DNA of 64,000 nucleotides, from the NCBI GenBank assembly GCA_003797895.1, contig RKQB01000006.1, positions 248,001 to 312,000 of the forward strand. The letters run 5' to 3'. This stretch comes from Cyclobacteriaceae bacterium YHN15. GTDB taxonomy: Bacteria; Bacteroidota; Bacteroidia; Cytophagales; Cyclobacteriaceae. Positions within the stretch are counted from its first letter, which is position 1; every line of letters starts with the position of its first letter. The position numbers and the translations under genes were made by a program. The notes under the pieces are model-generated. The model had not been told where the DNA came from. It saw nothing but the letters and a program-made list of their open reading frames with translations, and did no database searches. Below, one piece after another: positions 26,439-35,535 of the stretch.

Positions 26439-27170
26439 ATGAAAAATCATCTTACTGCCATCATTTTTGCCTTGGCGATTATTATTGCTGCTGCTTTGCT
26501 AGGTAATGCAGTCATCAACAGGAACAAAAAATCCGGAACAATAGATGTGACGGGTTTGGGACAGAAAAATTTCACCTCAGACTTGGTAGTCTGGGAAGGG
26601 AATTTCAGCAGGGAGAGTATGGAAATCAAAGTGGCTTATACTGAACTGGAAAAGGACAGGAAAGCAGTATTGGATTATTTGGTTTCCAAAGGAATTCCAA
26701 AAGAGAAAATAATATTCAAAGCTGTTAATACCAATCCTCTTTACAGACAGAATTACAGCAGTACAGGGAATTATATGGGACAGACTTTTCTGGGTTATGA
26801 ACTTAATCAAACCTTGGAAATTGAATCAAATGATGTAGACAAGGTAGAACTGATTTCCCGTGAAATTACGGAACTCTTACTTCAGGGAGTTAAATTTTAT
26901 TCTCAGCCTCCCCGGTATTACTATACTGATCTTGAGAGCTTGAAGATTGAAATGATTTCCCGTGCCACAGAAGATGCCAGGTTAAGGGCAGAAAAAATTG
27001 CCGAGAATTCAGGTTCCAGGTTGGGCAGATTGATTTCAGGAAATATGGGGATTTTTCAGATTACCGGACAGAATTCAACGGAAGACTATTCGTGGGGAGG
27101 AACATTTAATACTTCATCCAAGGATAAGACTGCTTCGATTACCATGAGATTAAGCTATGGGGTGAGATAA
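26439..27170 (+). CDS. SIMPL domain (DUF541) protein with N-terminal anchor
   Basis: A 243-residue protein with one N-terminal hydrophobic segment (TAIIFALAIIIAAALLGNAVI) followed by a SIMPL domain (GTIDVTGLGQKNFTSDLVVW, then the C-terminal ATEDARLRAEKIAENSGSRLG, a signature of the family). It starts 72 bases after the DUF2207 gene and ends at a strong terminator, so it is the last gene of the lemA transcript. Members are envelope proteins linked to stress in a few bacteria. The exact role is unknown. Confidence 0.85.
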   Translation: MKNHLTAIIFALAIIIAAALLGNAVINRNKKSGTIDVTGLGQKNFTSDLVVWEGNFSRESMEIKVAYTELEKDRKAVLDYLVSKGIPKEKIIFKAVNTNPLYRQNYSSTGNYMGQTFLGYELNQTLEIESNDVDKVELISREITELLLQGVKFYSQPPRYYYTDLESLKIEMISRATEDARLRAEKIAENSGSRLGRLISGNMGIFQITGQNSTEDYSWGGTFNTSSKDKTASITMRLSYGVR

Positions 27171-27198
27171 AAGGTAAGATTCTTATTTAAAACCCAAT

Positions 27199-27232
27199 AA
27201 AAAAACCCACGCTTTGAACCGTGGGTTTTTTT
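27199..27232. terminator. Bidirectional terminator between the SIMPL gene and ndk
   Basis: A7-CCCACG, an 8-base loop, CGTGGG-T7: a 13-bp stem with T runs on both strands, placed between convergent genes. Confidence 0.92.
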
Positions 27233-27249
27233 AGGTTTAGTACCCAAGT

Positions 27250-27672
27250 TTACCTAACTCTTTCCAATTGACTGAAGTAGAAGTTCCCCTCAATATCAGC
27301 ATTTTCATCAGAATCAGAACCGTGGACTGCGTTTGCCTCAATGGAAGTGGCAAAAATCTTCCTGATAGTTCCTTCGGCCGCATTGGCAGGATTGGTAGCA
27401 CCTATCAATGTTCTGAAATCTTCAACAGCATTTTCTTTTTCTAAGATAGCAGCAATGATAGGACCTGAGGACATGTATTTGCACAAATCGGCATAAAAAG
27501 GCCTTTCTTTATGGACTGCATAGAATTTACCTGCTAATTCAGGAGTAAGTTGTGTAGCTTTCAAAGCTACTATTTTAAAACCTGCTTCTTCAATCATTTT
27601 CAATATTGCACCTGAATTTCCTGCTCCGAAAGCATCGGGCTTAATCATCGTGAATGTTCTGTTTCCTACCAT
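27250..27672 (-). CDS. ndk: Nucleoside diphosphate kinase
   Basis: At 140 residues it has the usual length. The N-terminal RTFTMIKPDAF and the active-site histidine in NAVHGSDS are intact, and the C-terminal ENADIEGNFYF is a typical tail. It transfers phosphate between nucleoside tri- and diphosphates in the cytoplasm. It stands alone, with a bidirectional terminator downstream. Confidence 0.96.
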   Translation of the reverse strand: MVGNRTFTMIKPDAFGAGNSGAILKMIEEAGFKIVALKATQLTPELAGKFYAVHKERPFYADLCKYMSSGPIIAAILEKENAVEDFRTLIGATNPANAAEGTIRKIFATSIEANAVHGSDSDENADIEGNFYFSQLERVR

Positions 27673-27790
27673 TTTTCTGGAATTTATTTCTGTTTTTAAT
27701 GTGGGTGCAAAAATAGGGGAAATCAGTTAAACTCCATATAAAGCTTGATAAATCTCTGTTATCTAATTAAAAACTAGGATTTTATAGGTA

Positions 27791-27822
27791 TTGGGAATTT
27801 TGAAAAATATTCCTGACCTTTG
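27791..27822 (+). promoter_or_regulatory. Possible promoter of nrnA and the FKBP genes
   Basis: TTG at 27791-27793 and GACCTTTG at 27815-27822 (one mismatch to TAnnTTTG) have a 21-base spacing, within the Bacteroidota range. If real, it rules out the upstream TTG at 27791 as start codon of nrnA. Confidence 0.35.
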
Positions 27823-27862
27823 CGAACTATATTTCTTAATAGGAATGTACAAAAGCAATCAA

Positions 27863-28903
27863 ATGCAGGAATTAGAGTCATTCAAAGATAGAATATCATC
27901 CCCTCATAAAATAGTTATAACCACCCATCATAAACCTGATGCAGATGCCTTAGGTTCGTCTTTGGGTATGGCTAACTATTTGAAAAAGAAGGGTCATGAA
28001 GTTACAGTAATTACTCCTTCGGATTATCCCTATTTTCTACATTGGATGAAAGGGAACGATCAGGTTCTCAATTTTGAAGATCCGAATCACAGGGGAAAAG
28101 CTATAGAAAAAGTATTGGCTGCAGATACGATTTTCTGCATGGACTTTTCATGTTTAAAGAGGCTTCATGACCTTGCCTCCTTTATTACAAAGTCCAATGC
28201 GTATATTGTCAACATTGACCATCATCAGGATCCTAAGAATTTTGCTGATTTTCAATATTTAAGTACAAAAGCAGCGGCTACCTGTGAACTCGTTTATGAT
28301 CTGATTGTGAGTATAGGAGATAAACCTTTAATTGATAAAGATATCGCTGACTGCCTTTATGCCGGAATAATGACCGATACCGGAGGCTTCAGGCATCCGA
28401 ATACCACCAAGAACGTTCACCTCATTACAGCCGAACTTATAGAGTTGGGGGCGGATAACACCAAAATTTCCCGCTTGATTTATGACACCAATTCTGTCAA
28501 TAGACTGAAATTTATAGGTTTTGCCATCACGAGAAGATTAACAATAATTGAAGATCTGCAGACGGCTTATTTTTCCATCAGTAAGAAAGATTTACGTAAG
28601 TACAGTTCACAGACAGGAGATACGGAAGGATTGGTAAATTATGCCCTCTCATTGGATGGTATAAAAATTGCTGCACTATTTACTGAAAGGGAAGATGGTA
28701 TTAAGATATCTTTCCGGTCTACTGAGGATGTTACGATCAATAAATTTGCGGCAGAATTCTTTGACGGAGGGGGCCATAAAAATGCATCAGGTGGTAAATC
28801 CTCCCTTTCCCTGCAAGAGACCACAGAAAAATTCGAAAAACTCATAAAAGAAAATCAAAAATCACTCTTTAGTAAATCAGAACTCATCCATGAAAAAAAT
28901 TAA
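27863..28903 (+). CDS. nrnA: DHH/DHHA1 oligoribonuclease / pAp phosphatase
   Basis: The start is placed at ATG 27863 (MQELESFKDRISSP), matching family N-termini; an ATG at 27845 is an alternative. The DHH subfamily motifs are intact: TTHHKPDADALGSSLG, the aspartate in FCMDFS, the DHH triad in NIDHHQD and the C-terminal GGGHKNASGG of the DHHA1 domain. Proteins of this type degrade short RNAs (nanoRNA) and dephosphorylate pAp. The 3' end overlaps the first FKBP gene by 14 bases, so they share a transcript. Confidence 0.9.
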   Translation: MQELESFKDRISSPHKIVITTHHKPDADALGSSLGMANYLKKKGHEVTVITPSDYPYFLHWMKGNDQVLNFEDPNHRGKAIEKVLAADTIFCMDFSCLKRLHDLASFITKSNAYIVNIDHHQDPKNFADFQYLSTKAAATCELVYDLIVSIGDKPLIDKDIADCLYAGIMTDTGGFRHPNTTKNVHLITAELIELGADNTKISRLIYDTNSVNRLKFIGFAITRRLTIIEDLQTAYFSISKKDLRKYSSQTGDTEGLVNYALSLDGIKIAALFTEREDGIKISFRSTEDVTINKFAAEFFDGGGHKNASGGKSSLSLQETTEKFEKLIKENQKSLFSKSELIHEKN

Positions 28904-29825
28904 ATCATTATTATTTTCTGTTGCCATGATGGCCACTGCCTTTAGTGCGGTGTCCTGCAACAAAACCCAAACTACTTCTGATGGTATCGAATACACCTAT
29001 ATTAAAGAAGGTGATGTCGCCCCCAAAAATGGAGAGTTCGTATTATACCATCTTATTGTAAAAAATGATAAAGATTCGACCTTCATTTCTACATATGATC
29101 AAAAAATGCCAGCCTACCTTCAGTTCAATGATTCAATTCCAAGGCAATCTGGAATGGATGAGATCTTTTTGGGATTAAAAAAAGGAGACAGTATTGCATT
29201 CGAATCTACTGCCCAAAAAGTATTTGGAGAAAATATGCCCTTCTTTCTTCAAAATGAACAAAAAGTTAAAATCAGGATAGGAGTTGTGGATGTTTTGGAT
29301 TATGCTGGTGTAGAAGCATATTTTACAGCGCTACAGGAAGCAGAAATGAAGCAGCAGGCTGAAAACTCAGTTAAACAACTTGAAATAGATACCCAGATTA
29401 TTCAGGATTATATTGCAGAAAATAATATTCAGGCAAACAGGACATCTTCGGGATTATATTACGTCATAGAGTCAGAAGGAAGTGGTGATGCAATCGAAAC
29501 CGGCGACCTGGCATTTGTTCACTATGCAGGTTATCTGTTAGATGGCACCTTGTTTGACACCAGCATCAAGGACCTTGCCCAAAGCAATGGGGTCTATAAT
29601 GAGCAAAGAGATATGGCCGATGGATATTCTCCTCTGGAAGTAAGAGTTGGAATGGGTCAGGTAATTCAAGGTTGGGATGAAGGTCTTGCCCTTTTGAAGA
29701 AAGGTGACAAAGCTAAATTCCTTATCCCTTCTCCTTTGGCTTATGGCGATAGAAATGCAGGGGGCCCTATAAAGCCAAACTCTGTTTTGATATTTGACGT
29801 AGAAATCAAAGACGTCCAAAAATAA
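28890..29825 (+). CDS. FKBP-type prolyl isomerase lipoprotein, two FKBP-like halves
   Basis: A 311-residue protein with a lipoprotein signal (AFSAVSCNK). The C-terminal half is a complete FKBP domain with active-site residues in FVHYAGYLLDGTLFDTS, QVIQGWDEGL and PLAYGDR. The N-terminal half (about 30-145) looks like a second, degenerate FKBP fold. Between FDTS and the core strand is an insertion (DLAQSNGVYNEQRDM) shared with the next three genes. It probably helps fold envelope proteins. Overlaps nrnA by 14 bases. Confidence 0.87.
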   Translation: MKKIKSLLFSVAMMATAFSAVSCNKTQTTSDGIEYTYIKEGDVAPKNGEFVLYHLIVKNDKDSTFISTYDQKMPAYLQFNDSIPRQSGMDEIFLGLKKGDSIAFESTAQKVFGENMPFFLQNEQKVKIRIGVVDVLDYAGVEAYFTALQEAEMKQQAENSVKQLEIDTQIIQDYIAENNIQANRTSSGLYYVIESEGSGDAIETGDLAFVHYAGYLLDGTLFDTSIKDLAQSNGVYNEQRDMADGYSPLEVRVGMGQVIQGWDEGLALLKKGDKAKFLIPSPLAYGDRNAGGPIKPNSVLIFDVEIKDVQK

Positions 29826-29828
29826 AAT

Positions 29829-30386
29829 ATGAAAAATTTAAGCATTGGTATTTTGTTATTATTGATTCTTTTTTCGGGATGTGTTTCCGATGAAGAAAAC
29901 AATCAGATCATTTTTGAAAGAGATCTACAAAAGATTGAAGAATATTTAGTGCAAAACCCCATTGCTTCGGTTAAAAAGTTAGAGGACCCAGCAACTGGCA
30001 TCAGAATCTTATGGCAGGAAGTGTCGGAAAGTGGAAAAACTCCTGTTGCATTGGATACCATTGTGGTTGATTACGTAGGTAAATTATTGAATAATTTTGT
30101 CTTCGATACTTCCCTGGAGTCGGTCGCTAAGGATAAAAACATTTTCAATCCAAACAGAACCTATGAACCCCTACAATTCCTTTTTGGAATATCTGACGTA
30201 ATTGCCGGGTTTGAATTTGCCGTTTTTAATATGGAAGAGGGAGATAAGGCAACAGTCATCATGCCATCTCTATACGGATATGGAACGTTTGAACAATCTG
30301 GAATTCCCCGGAATTCCCCTTTGATTTTCGAATTGGATTTAATACAAATTAAAGGAGTCGTAGAGGATGAAGTTATTGAAGAATAA
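29829..30386 (+). CDS. FKBP-like lipoprotein, paralogue 2 (GldI-like)
   Basis: A 185-residue protein with a lipoprotein signal (LILFSGCVS). One FKBP fold: VVDYVGKLLNNFVFDTS, DVIAGFEFAV and LYGYGTFEQSGIPRNSPLIFELDL. The conserved active-site Trp of VIxGW is Phe here. It lies three bases after the previous gene and overlaps the next by 20. It is most similar to the 31159 gene. Single-domain FKBP lipoproteins of this kind include GldI of gliding bacteria; whether this one has isomerase activity is uncertain. Confidence 0.8.
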   Translation: MKNLSIGILLLLILFSGCVSDEENNQIIFERDLQKIEEYLVQNPIASVKKLEDPATGIRILWQEVSESGKTPVALDTIVVDYVGKLLNNFVFDTSLESVAKDKNIFNPNRTYEPLQFLFGISDVIAGFEFAVFNMEEGDKATVIMPSLYGYGTFEQSGIPRNSPLIFELDLIQIKGVVEDEVIEE

Positions 30387-30921
30387 GCTCAGTTCACTGT
30401 TTTTTTTGTTGTTTTTGGCAATATTTGGATTTGCCTGCAACACCCCCACGCCATTTGGCCCTGTTTATGACACGGAAGGCAATTTAGCAAGGGATGCAGA
30501 AATTATTGCAGATTTTCTGGAGACAGCTCAAATTGATAGTTTGTATAGAATTCATGATCCCAATGGAGTAATTGTCATTGTTCAGGAAGAAGGACCCGGC
30601 ACCAAACCCAGTGAATTCAGACTTATTTACACGAATTATAATGGTAGGTTGTTGGACGGGACAATGTTTGATACGAATAATGAAGATCTGGCCAAGGAAA
30701 ATGATATTTATGATGCCAACCGCCTTTATAGGATATTCCAGTTTACCTTAGGTAGCGGAGAAGCTATTCAGGGATTCAATATAGGGTTCCGTCAATTGAA
30801 AAGCGGTTCTAAGGCCATTTTGATTATACCATCTACATGGGCTTATAGGGATCAGGAAAGAGATAGGATTCCTGCCAATTCAATATTAATGTTTGAGGTG
30901 GAATTCCTAGGTTGGGAGTAA
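30367..30921 (+). CDS. FKBP-like lipoprotein, paralogue 3
   Basis: A 184-residue protein with a lipoprotein signal (IFGFACNTP). The FKBP fold is visible in YTNYNGRLLDGTMFDTN, EAIQGFNIGF and WAYRDQERDRIPANSILMFEVEF. The active-site Trp is replaced by Phe, as in paralogue 2. The start overlaps the previous gene by 20 bases, so translation is coupled. A terminator-like hairpin follows at 30956. Confidence 0.8.
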   Translation: MKLLKNKLSSLFFLLFLAIFGFACNTPTPFGPVYDTEGNLARDAEIIADFLETAQIDSLYRIHDPNGVIVIVQEEGPGTKPSEFRLIYTNYNGRLLDGTMFDTNNEDLAKENDIYDANRLYRIFQFTLGSGEAIQGFNIGFRQLKSGSKAILIIPSTWAYRDQERDRIPANSILMFEVEFLGWE

Positions 30922-30955
30922 GAATATAGATGATCTATAAAATAAAAATAATGGA

Positions 30956-30986
30956 GGCTGTCTCATAAAGGGGCAGCCTTATTTTT
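30956..30986 (+). terminator. Terminator after the third FKBP gene
   Basis: GGCTGTCTC-ATAAA-GGGGCAGCC pairs over 9 bp (two G-U pairs in RNA) and is followed by TTATTTTT. It separates the nrnA-FKBP block from the fourth FKBP gene. Confidence 0.65.
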
Positions 30987-31158
30987 ACTCGGTTAGTTAT
31001 CCGTGAATCAAATTTCATATAGTCTAAGCTAAGGGCTTAAAATTTGACTTATGATAAAGCTTTTTTTAAATTAAAATAGAAAAGTATTTTAGAATTGATT
31101 TTAAGCCAACGATACCCATGAAATTGACGTAAAGGAATTAGTTTAACTTGGGTCTATT

Positions 31159-31719
31159 ATGAGAAGAATTATCCTTGGATTGTTAATTTTTATGATTTTG
31201 TTTTCTGGCTGTGAATCTGAAAATGCCAAACCGCAATCTGATATAGAACTGAAAAAAGAAATACAAGAGATAAACAGTTTTATTCAGAAAAACCCTATTC
31301 CCTTTGTCAAAGAGTATAACAACCCTAATTTGGGAATTAGAATATTTTGGACAGAGATTTCAGGAGCTGGTAAAAATCCAAGCTTTGGAGATACACTTAA
31401 AGTAGATTATGTAGCTAGGTATTTGCGTAGTAATTGGGTGCTTGATACTTCAATCCAAAGTGTAGCAAAAGACTATGGTATGAGTTTATCTGAAAGGAAA
31501 TTTGTGCCTTTAGAATATATTTTTGGTTCGTCTCTTGGAAAATTAGCTACTGGTTTTGAAATAGTCTTTCCCTTGATGGAAGAAGGAGATAAAGTCACCG
31601 CATTTTTTCCTTCCCGCTATGGCAACCAAAATCTTACACAAACACGGATTTCCCCCAACATTCCTCTGATATTTGAATTGGAATTGCTTGAAATCCGAGC
31701 GGCCATGCATGAAGAATAA
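31159..31719 (+). CDS. FKBP-like lipoprotein, paralogue 4
   Basis: A 186-residue protein with a lipoprotein signal (ILFSGCESE). It aligns along its whole length with paralogue 2 (QKNPIPFVKEYNNPNLGIRIFW against QNPIASVKKLEDPATGIRILW), so it arose by duplication. The FKBP core is further eroded: the FDTS strand reads VLDTS and the VIxGW loop reads LATGF. It stands apart by 237 noncoding bases and may have its own promoter. Confidence 0.78.
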   Translation: MRRIILGLLIFMILFSGCESENAKPQSDIELKKEIQEINSFIQKNPIPFVKEYNNPNLGIRIFWTEISGAGKNPSFGDTLKVDYVARYLRSNWVLDTSIQSVAKDYGMSLSERKFVPLEYIFGSSLGKLATGFEIVFPLMEEGDKVTAFFPSRYGNQNLTQTRISPNIPLIFELELLEIRAAMHEE

Positions 31720-31756
31720 GACGATTTGACTCAAACATTAATAGAAGACCATTAAA

Positions 31757-32383
31757 TTATCTCCTGAATTTAGTTGGGAGTATAGCGGGGACTTCTTTTT
31801 TATATTGGATATAGGTATCTCCATATATCCTTATTAATTTTTTTTCCTCAAAATAAATTCCAAAAGGAAGATAAATGACAAGACAGGCCAAATGAATCAA
31901 AGAAGCCAGAACAGGTTCAAAAAAGAAAAAGCCCAAGAAAATCAAAACCAATCCCGCATAAAGAGGATGCCGAATGTATTGATGCAGTCCCTTCCTGACA
32001 AAAACATGTACCTCTTCCAGATCATCATGAGGCTTCATTCCCGAAAATGTGGATAAGGAAAAATGTTTGAAAGCTTTGACCAGAATGATGGTACCAAAAG
32101 CAGCAAGCATATACCCAAGATAGGTAGTAAGGTCAGTCATTCCCAAGACATATTTTTTTTCCAGACTTGTACCATATAAGAGAATAAATAAAAAGTAAAG
32201 GGTAGAAAAAAGAGAGTAAATCAATCTGTAATACTTATAAGCAAACCGCAATTTGGTGCGTAGCCAAATTTTAAATTCAAGATTGGCCAAATAAGTATGA
32301 AGAAAATAAAATACTGCCCAAAATAGGGCAAGGTAAAGATAAGCATGCATAGACTTTGAAATTATCTTATGAATTAAAATCAT
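31757..32383 (-). CDS. Isoprenylcysteine/phospholipid methyltransferase-like membrane protein
   Basis: A 208-residue protein with about five membrane segments and the family signature near the C-terminus (GLHQYIRHPLYAGLVLIFLG, then FEEKKLIRIYGDTYIQYKKEV), which binds S-adenosylmethionine in ICMT and PEMT proteins. The N-terminal half resembles NnrU-type proteins. An ATG at 32350 is an alternative start. The substrate is unknown. It is divergent from the dehydrogenase-like gene at 32477. Confidence 0.7.
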   Translation of the reverse strand: MILIHKIISKSMHAYLYLALFWAVFYFLHTYLANLEFKIWLRTKLRFAYKYYRLIYSLFSTLYFLFILLYGTSLEKKYVLGMTDLTTYLGYMLAAFGTIILVKAFKHFSLSTFSGMKPHDDLEEVHVFVRKGLHQYIRHPLYAGLVLIFLGFFFFEPVLASLIHLACLVIYLPFGIYFEEKKLIRIYGDTYIQYKKEVPAILPTKFRR

Positions 32384-32476
32384 TTATTGGGATAAGTTAG
32401 TTCCATCTGTATTTCTTTTGTCACTAAGAGTTTTTTGATTGAAGGGCTTTTTATAATTTGAAAGCTCAAACCCAAA

Positions 32477-33691
32477 ATGATGAAGATAGGATTAATCAGG
32501 GAACGGAAAGTCCCCTCTGACAAAAGAGTTGCCTTTAGCCCCAAGCAAATTATTGAGATATCCAATAAATATCCCAATGAATTTGAATTTGTAGTTGAAC
32601 CCAGTCCTATCCGATGTTTTGCAGATCAGGAGTATGAGGATTTGGGAATCCAATTGTCAAATAATTTATCTGACTGTGATCTTTTAATGGGGATAAAAGA
32701 AGTGCCGATTGATTTTCTCATTCCAGAAAAAGCATATGTATTTTTTTCCCATACCATAAAAAAACAGGCACATAACAAAAAGCTTTTACAAACCATATTG
32801 GAAAAGAATATCAGGCTGATGGATTATGAGGTGTTGAAAGATGAAAAGGGGGAAAGAACAGTAGCCTTTGGCAGGTGGGCCGGAATTGTCGGGGCATATA
32901 ATGGGCTATGGGTTTATGGTCAAAAATCAGGGCTTTACAACCTGAAAAGGGCCTATGAATGTTTTGACATGAAGGAGTTGGAAAGGGAATTAAAAAAAGT
33001 ACAGCTCCCCCCCATAAAAATTGTTGTTACTGGAGGGGGAAGAGTTGGTAAAGGAGTCCTTGAAGTACTTCACCTTGTCGGGATCAAGCAAATTGATCCG
33101 CACGATATGATTTATCAATATTATGAAGAACCTGTATTTTCAGTATTGACTTCTTCTGATTATAACCGGAGAAAAACGGATGGAGGATACGATAAAACTG
33201 AGTTTTATGCAGAGCCCCAAAAATATGAAAGCCATTTTCTTAAATATGCGGAAGTCAGCGATATCTTAATTGCTGCTGCTTTTTGGGATAGCAGAGCCCC
33301 AAAATTATTTTCTTTAAAAGATATAAGTTCGGAAGATTTCAATATTTCAGTAGTCGCAGATATTACTTGTGATATAGACGGTTCTGTTCCGACCACCCTT
33401 AAGGTCTCAACAATCGATGATCCGGTTTACGATATTGACAGAGAAACCTGTGAAGCTATACCAGCTTTCGGCAAACAGAACAGCATTTCGGTGATGGCCA
33501 TTGATAATTTGCCTACCGAACTACCAAGAAATGCTTCAGAAGAGTTTGGAAATCAGTTAATGAATCATTTCATTCCTGAATTGATAAAAAAAGAATCTAA
33601 AATTCTGGATAAAGCCACGATATGTAAAGAGGGGGATTTGACAATAGAATTTTTTTATTTGGAAGACTTCGTTAATCAGACTGAATTATAA
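32477..33691 (+). CDS. Alanine dehydrogenase / saccharopine dehydrogenase-like NAD(P) oxidoreductase
   Basis: A 404-residue protein. The N-terminus KIGLIRERKVPSDKRVAFSP is the alanine dehydrogenase/transhydrogenase N-domain (substrate Arg and Lys). The NAD-binding loop VVTGGGRVGKG lies near residue 185. The C-terminal ADITCDIDGSVPTTLKVSTID is closest to LYS1-type saccharopine dehydrogenases. The substrate cannot be fixed. The gene ends four bases before deoC, so they form an operon. Confidence 0.75.
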   Translation: MMKIGLIRERKVPSDKRVAFSPKQIIEISNKYPNEFEFVVEPSPIRCFADQEYEDLGIQLSNNLSDCDLLMGIKEVPIDFLIPEKAYVFFSHTIKKQAHNKKLLQTILEKNIRLMDYEVLKDEKGERTVAFGRWAGIVGAYNGLWVYGQKSGLYNLKRAYECFDMKELERELKKVQLPPIKIVVTGGGRVGKGVLEVLHLVGIKQIDPHDMIYQYYEEPVFSVLTSSDYNRRKTDGGYDKTEFYAEPQKYESHFLKYAEVSDILIAAAFWDSRAPKLFSLKDISSEDFNISVVADITCDIDGSVPTTLKVSTIDDPVYDIDRETCEAIPAFGKQNSISVMAIDNLPTELPRNASEEFGNQLMNHFIPELIKKESKILDKATICKEGDLTIEFFYLEDFVNQTEL

Positions 33692-33695
33692 AAGG

Positions 33696-34355
33696 ATGAA
33701 AAATATTGAAAGGTACATAGAGCAGACGGTTTTAAAACCACTGACAAAAGATTCGGATATTGAAAATCTCATCGCAGAAGCCAAGAGATATGGCTTTGTT
33801 GGGGTCTGCGTCCCTCCCTTTTGGGTTAAAAAAGCAAAAAGGGAAATTGGAGATGCACCCATTCAACTGGTGACAGTAGTTGGATTCCCTTTGGGTTATA
33901 ATATGACTGAAACTAAGGTATATGAAACTGAATTAGCCATTCAAAACGGCGCCGATGAAATAGATGTGGTTTGGTCAATAACTGCCTATAAATCAGAAAT
34001 GAATTGGCCCAAGATCGAATTGGCAAGATTGGCCCAGGTTTGTCACGATCATGAAAAAATTTTGAAGGTCATTATTGAAACAGCTTACTTGACAGATCAG
34101 GAAATTGTACAAGCCTGTAAAATTTGTGCCGAAGCAGGTGTGGATTATGTAAAAACCTCCACGGGCTTTGCGCCGGAAGGAGCTAATGAAAATCATATCA
34201 GATTGATGCGCGCGAATTTACCGAGCAGTGTAGGAATCAAGGCAAGTGGTGGTATTAAAACATATGAGAAAGCCGCCGGATTGATAGCCGCCGGGGCTGA
34301 CCGGATAGGAACAAGTTCCGGAGTGGAAATTTTAATGGAATCCCTTAAATTATAA
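33696..34355 (+). CDS. deoC: Deoxyribose-phosphate aldolase (copy 1)
   Basis: A 219-residue class I aldolase. It shows EIDVVWS (general acid Asp), LKVIIETAYL (proton relay Lys) and the Schiff-base lysine in VDYVKTSTGF, plus the phosphate-binding GIKASGGIKT and GTSSG loops. It splits 2-deoxyribose-5-phosphate into glyceraldehyde-3-phosphate and acetaldehyde. It follows the dehydrogenase-like gene by four bases. A second, different deoC lies at 54601. Confidence 0.9.
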   Translation: MKNIERYIEQTVLKPLTKDSDIENLIAEAKRYGFVGVCVPPFWVKKAKREIGDAPIQLVTVVGFPLGYNMTETKVYETELAIQNGADEIDVVWSITAYKSEMNWPKIELARLAQVCHDHEKILKVIIETAYLTDQEIVQACKICAEAGVDYVKTSTGFAPEGANENHIRLMRANLPSSVGIKASGGIKTYEKAAGLIAAGADRIGTSSGVEILMESLKL

Positions 34356-34356
34356 A

Positions 34357-35535
34357 TCAATCCTTATAATAAATTTCTGTTTTATTGATTTGTTTGCTGT
34401 TTGAACCCAATTCTCTTATATCCTCATTCTTATTAAAATAGATCAGAAGAAAGGGTATAATGAAGAAGGTTAATAGAATGTAAGCAAATCCCACAAACCT
34501 TGATTTGGTAGATTCTTTTCCCAGATAAGTTGCGAGTTTTACTGGAATATTTCTTATTCCAGGAAAGGGAAGGAATATGATTGCACCCAATAAATTAAAA
34601 AGGAAATGGACAATAGCCAGACTGATGGCAGCATCTGTTTTGTAAATAGCAGCTATGGCCGCAGTAATTGTTGTACCAATATTGGCCCCGATAATGAAGG
34701 GAAATGCTTTTACCAAAGAAACCTTTCTGTTGGCTACAGCAGGGACAATCAATGAGGTGGTGACCGTACTGGATTGTATTGCTGCCGTAAAAAACGCCCC
34801 ATAAATAAAGGATAGATAAGTTTTATGAAATATATGTTTGTTAATCTTATTGGCGTTCGGTGAAAGAAATGTTTTGAAAACCGAATTAGAAAGGAACTTA
34901 ATGGAAGTAAAAACCAAAATGACTGCCAATATTAGCAGGATCACTGTGTTTTTGATCAAATCTGCCAGCCAAAGCGTAAAAGGTCTTGTAAAAAGTGTAT
35001 TGTAGTTATAGTTTCCATCATATTGGTCCCCAAGATTGAAAAATGTCGCCGTCAGGTATGTTGCCATTTCACTTAAAAAACCAAAGTAAACTTCCAAAGG
35101 AAAAAGTATTAAAACTGTAAGAATATTAAAAATATCGTGCATAACACCGGCAGCAAGTGCTTTTTTGAATTCATTCTTTTTCATGATGAAAGAAAATGCT
35201 ACCAAAGTACTTGTTATGGTAGTACCGATATTTGCACCCATGACAAGAGGAACCGCTTGCGCCAGACTAAGACTTCCTGAAGCAACCACAGCTACTATCA
35301 TAGCGGTCACAGTTGAGCTGCTCTGAATTAATGCCGTCATCAATAATCCGACAAAAAGCCCAATAAAAGGATTATTGGTTGCCAAAAAAAGTTCTTCTGC
35401 AAATTGGCTGTTCAAACGGACCATGGAGACCGTCAACAAATCTATTGAAAACATGAATAACAATAGTCCAAATAGCATTTGTAAAACGCTAGATATACTT
35501 ACTTTGGAAATATTGCCGGGCTTTATTTCGCTCAT
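34357..35535 (-). CDS. Na+/phosphate cotransporter (NptA/PhoU-less type)
   Basis: A 392-residue membrane protein with the inverted duplication of the Na/Pi-II family: two QSS boxes (IQSSSTVTAMIVAVVASG and IQSSTVTTSLIVPAVA), each followed by a GANIGTTIT motif. There is no C-terminal PhoU domain. It takes up or exports phosphate with sodium. It is divergent from a PiT-like gene, with a shared 329-base regulatory region. Confidence 0.88.
   Translation of the reverse strand: MSEIKPGNISKVSISSVLQMLFGLLLFMFSIDLLTVSMVRLNSQFAEELFLATNNPFIGLFVGLLMTALIQSSSTVTAMIVAVVASGSLSLAQAVPLVMGANIGTTITSTLVAFSFIMKKNEFKKALAAGVMHDIFNILTVLILFPLEVYFGFLSEMATYLTATFFNLGDQYDGNYNYNTLFTRPFTLWLADLIKNTVILLILAVILVFTSIKFLSNSVFKTFLSPNANKINKHIFHKTYLSFIYGAFFTAAIQSSTVTTSLIVPAVANRKVSLVKAFPFIIGANIGTTITAAIAAIYKTDAAISLAIVHFLFNLLGAIIFLPFPGIRNIPVKLATYLGKESTKSRFVGFAYILLTFFIIPFLLIYFNKNEDIRELGSNSKQINKTEIYYKD

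Noticed and set aside
30922..31158. Possible remnant of an insertion sequence (GGCTGTCTCATAA near one end, CTTATGATA/AAATTTGA near the other)
   Set aside because: No transposase fragment or target duplication is seen, and the left end is better explained as a terminator hairpin.
32477..34355. Deoxyribose/lysine catabolic pathway from the dehydrogenase-deoC pair
   Set aside because: The two genes are close, but their reactions do not connect in any known pathway, so only co-transcription is claimed.
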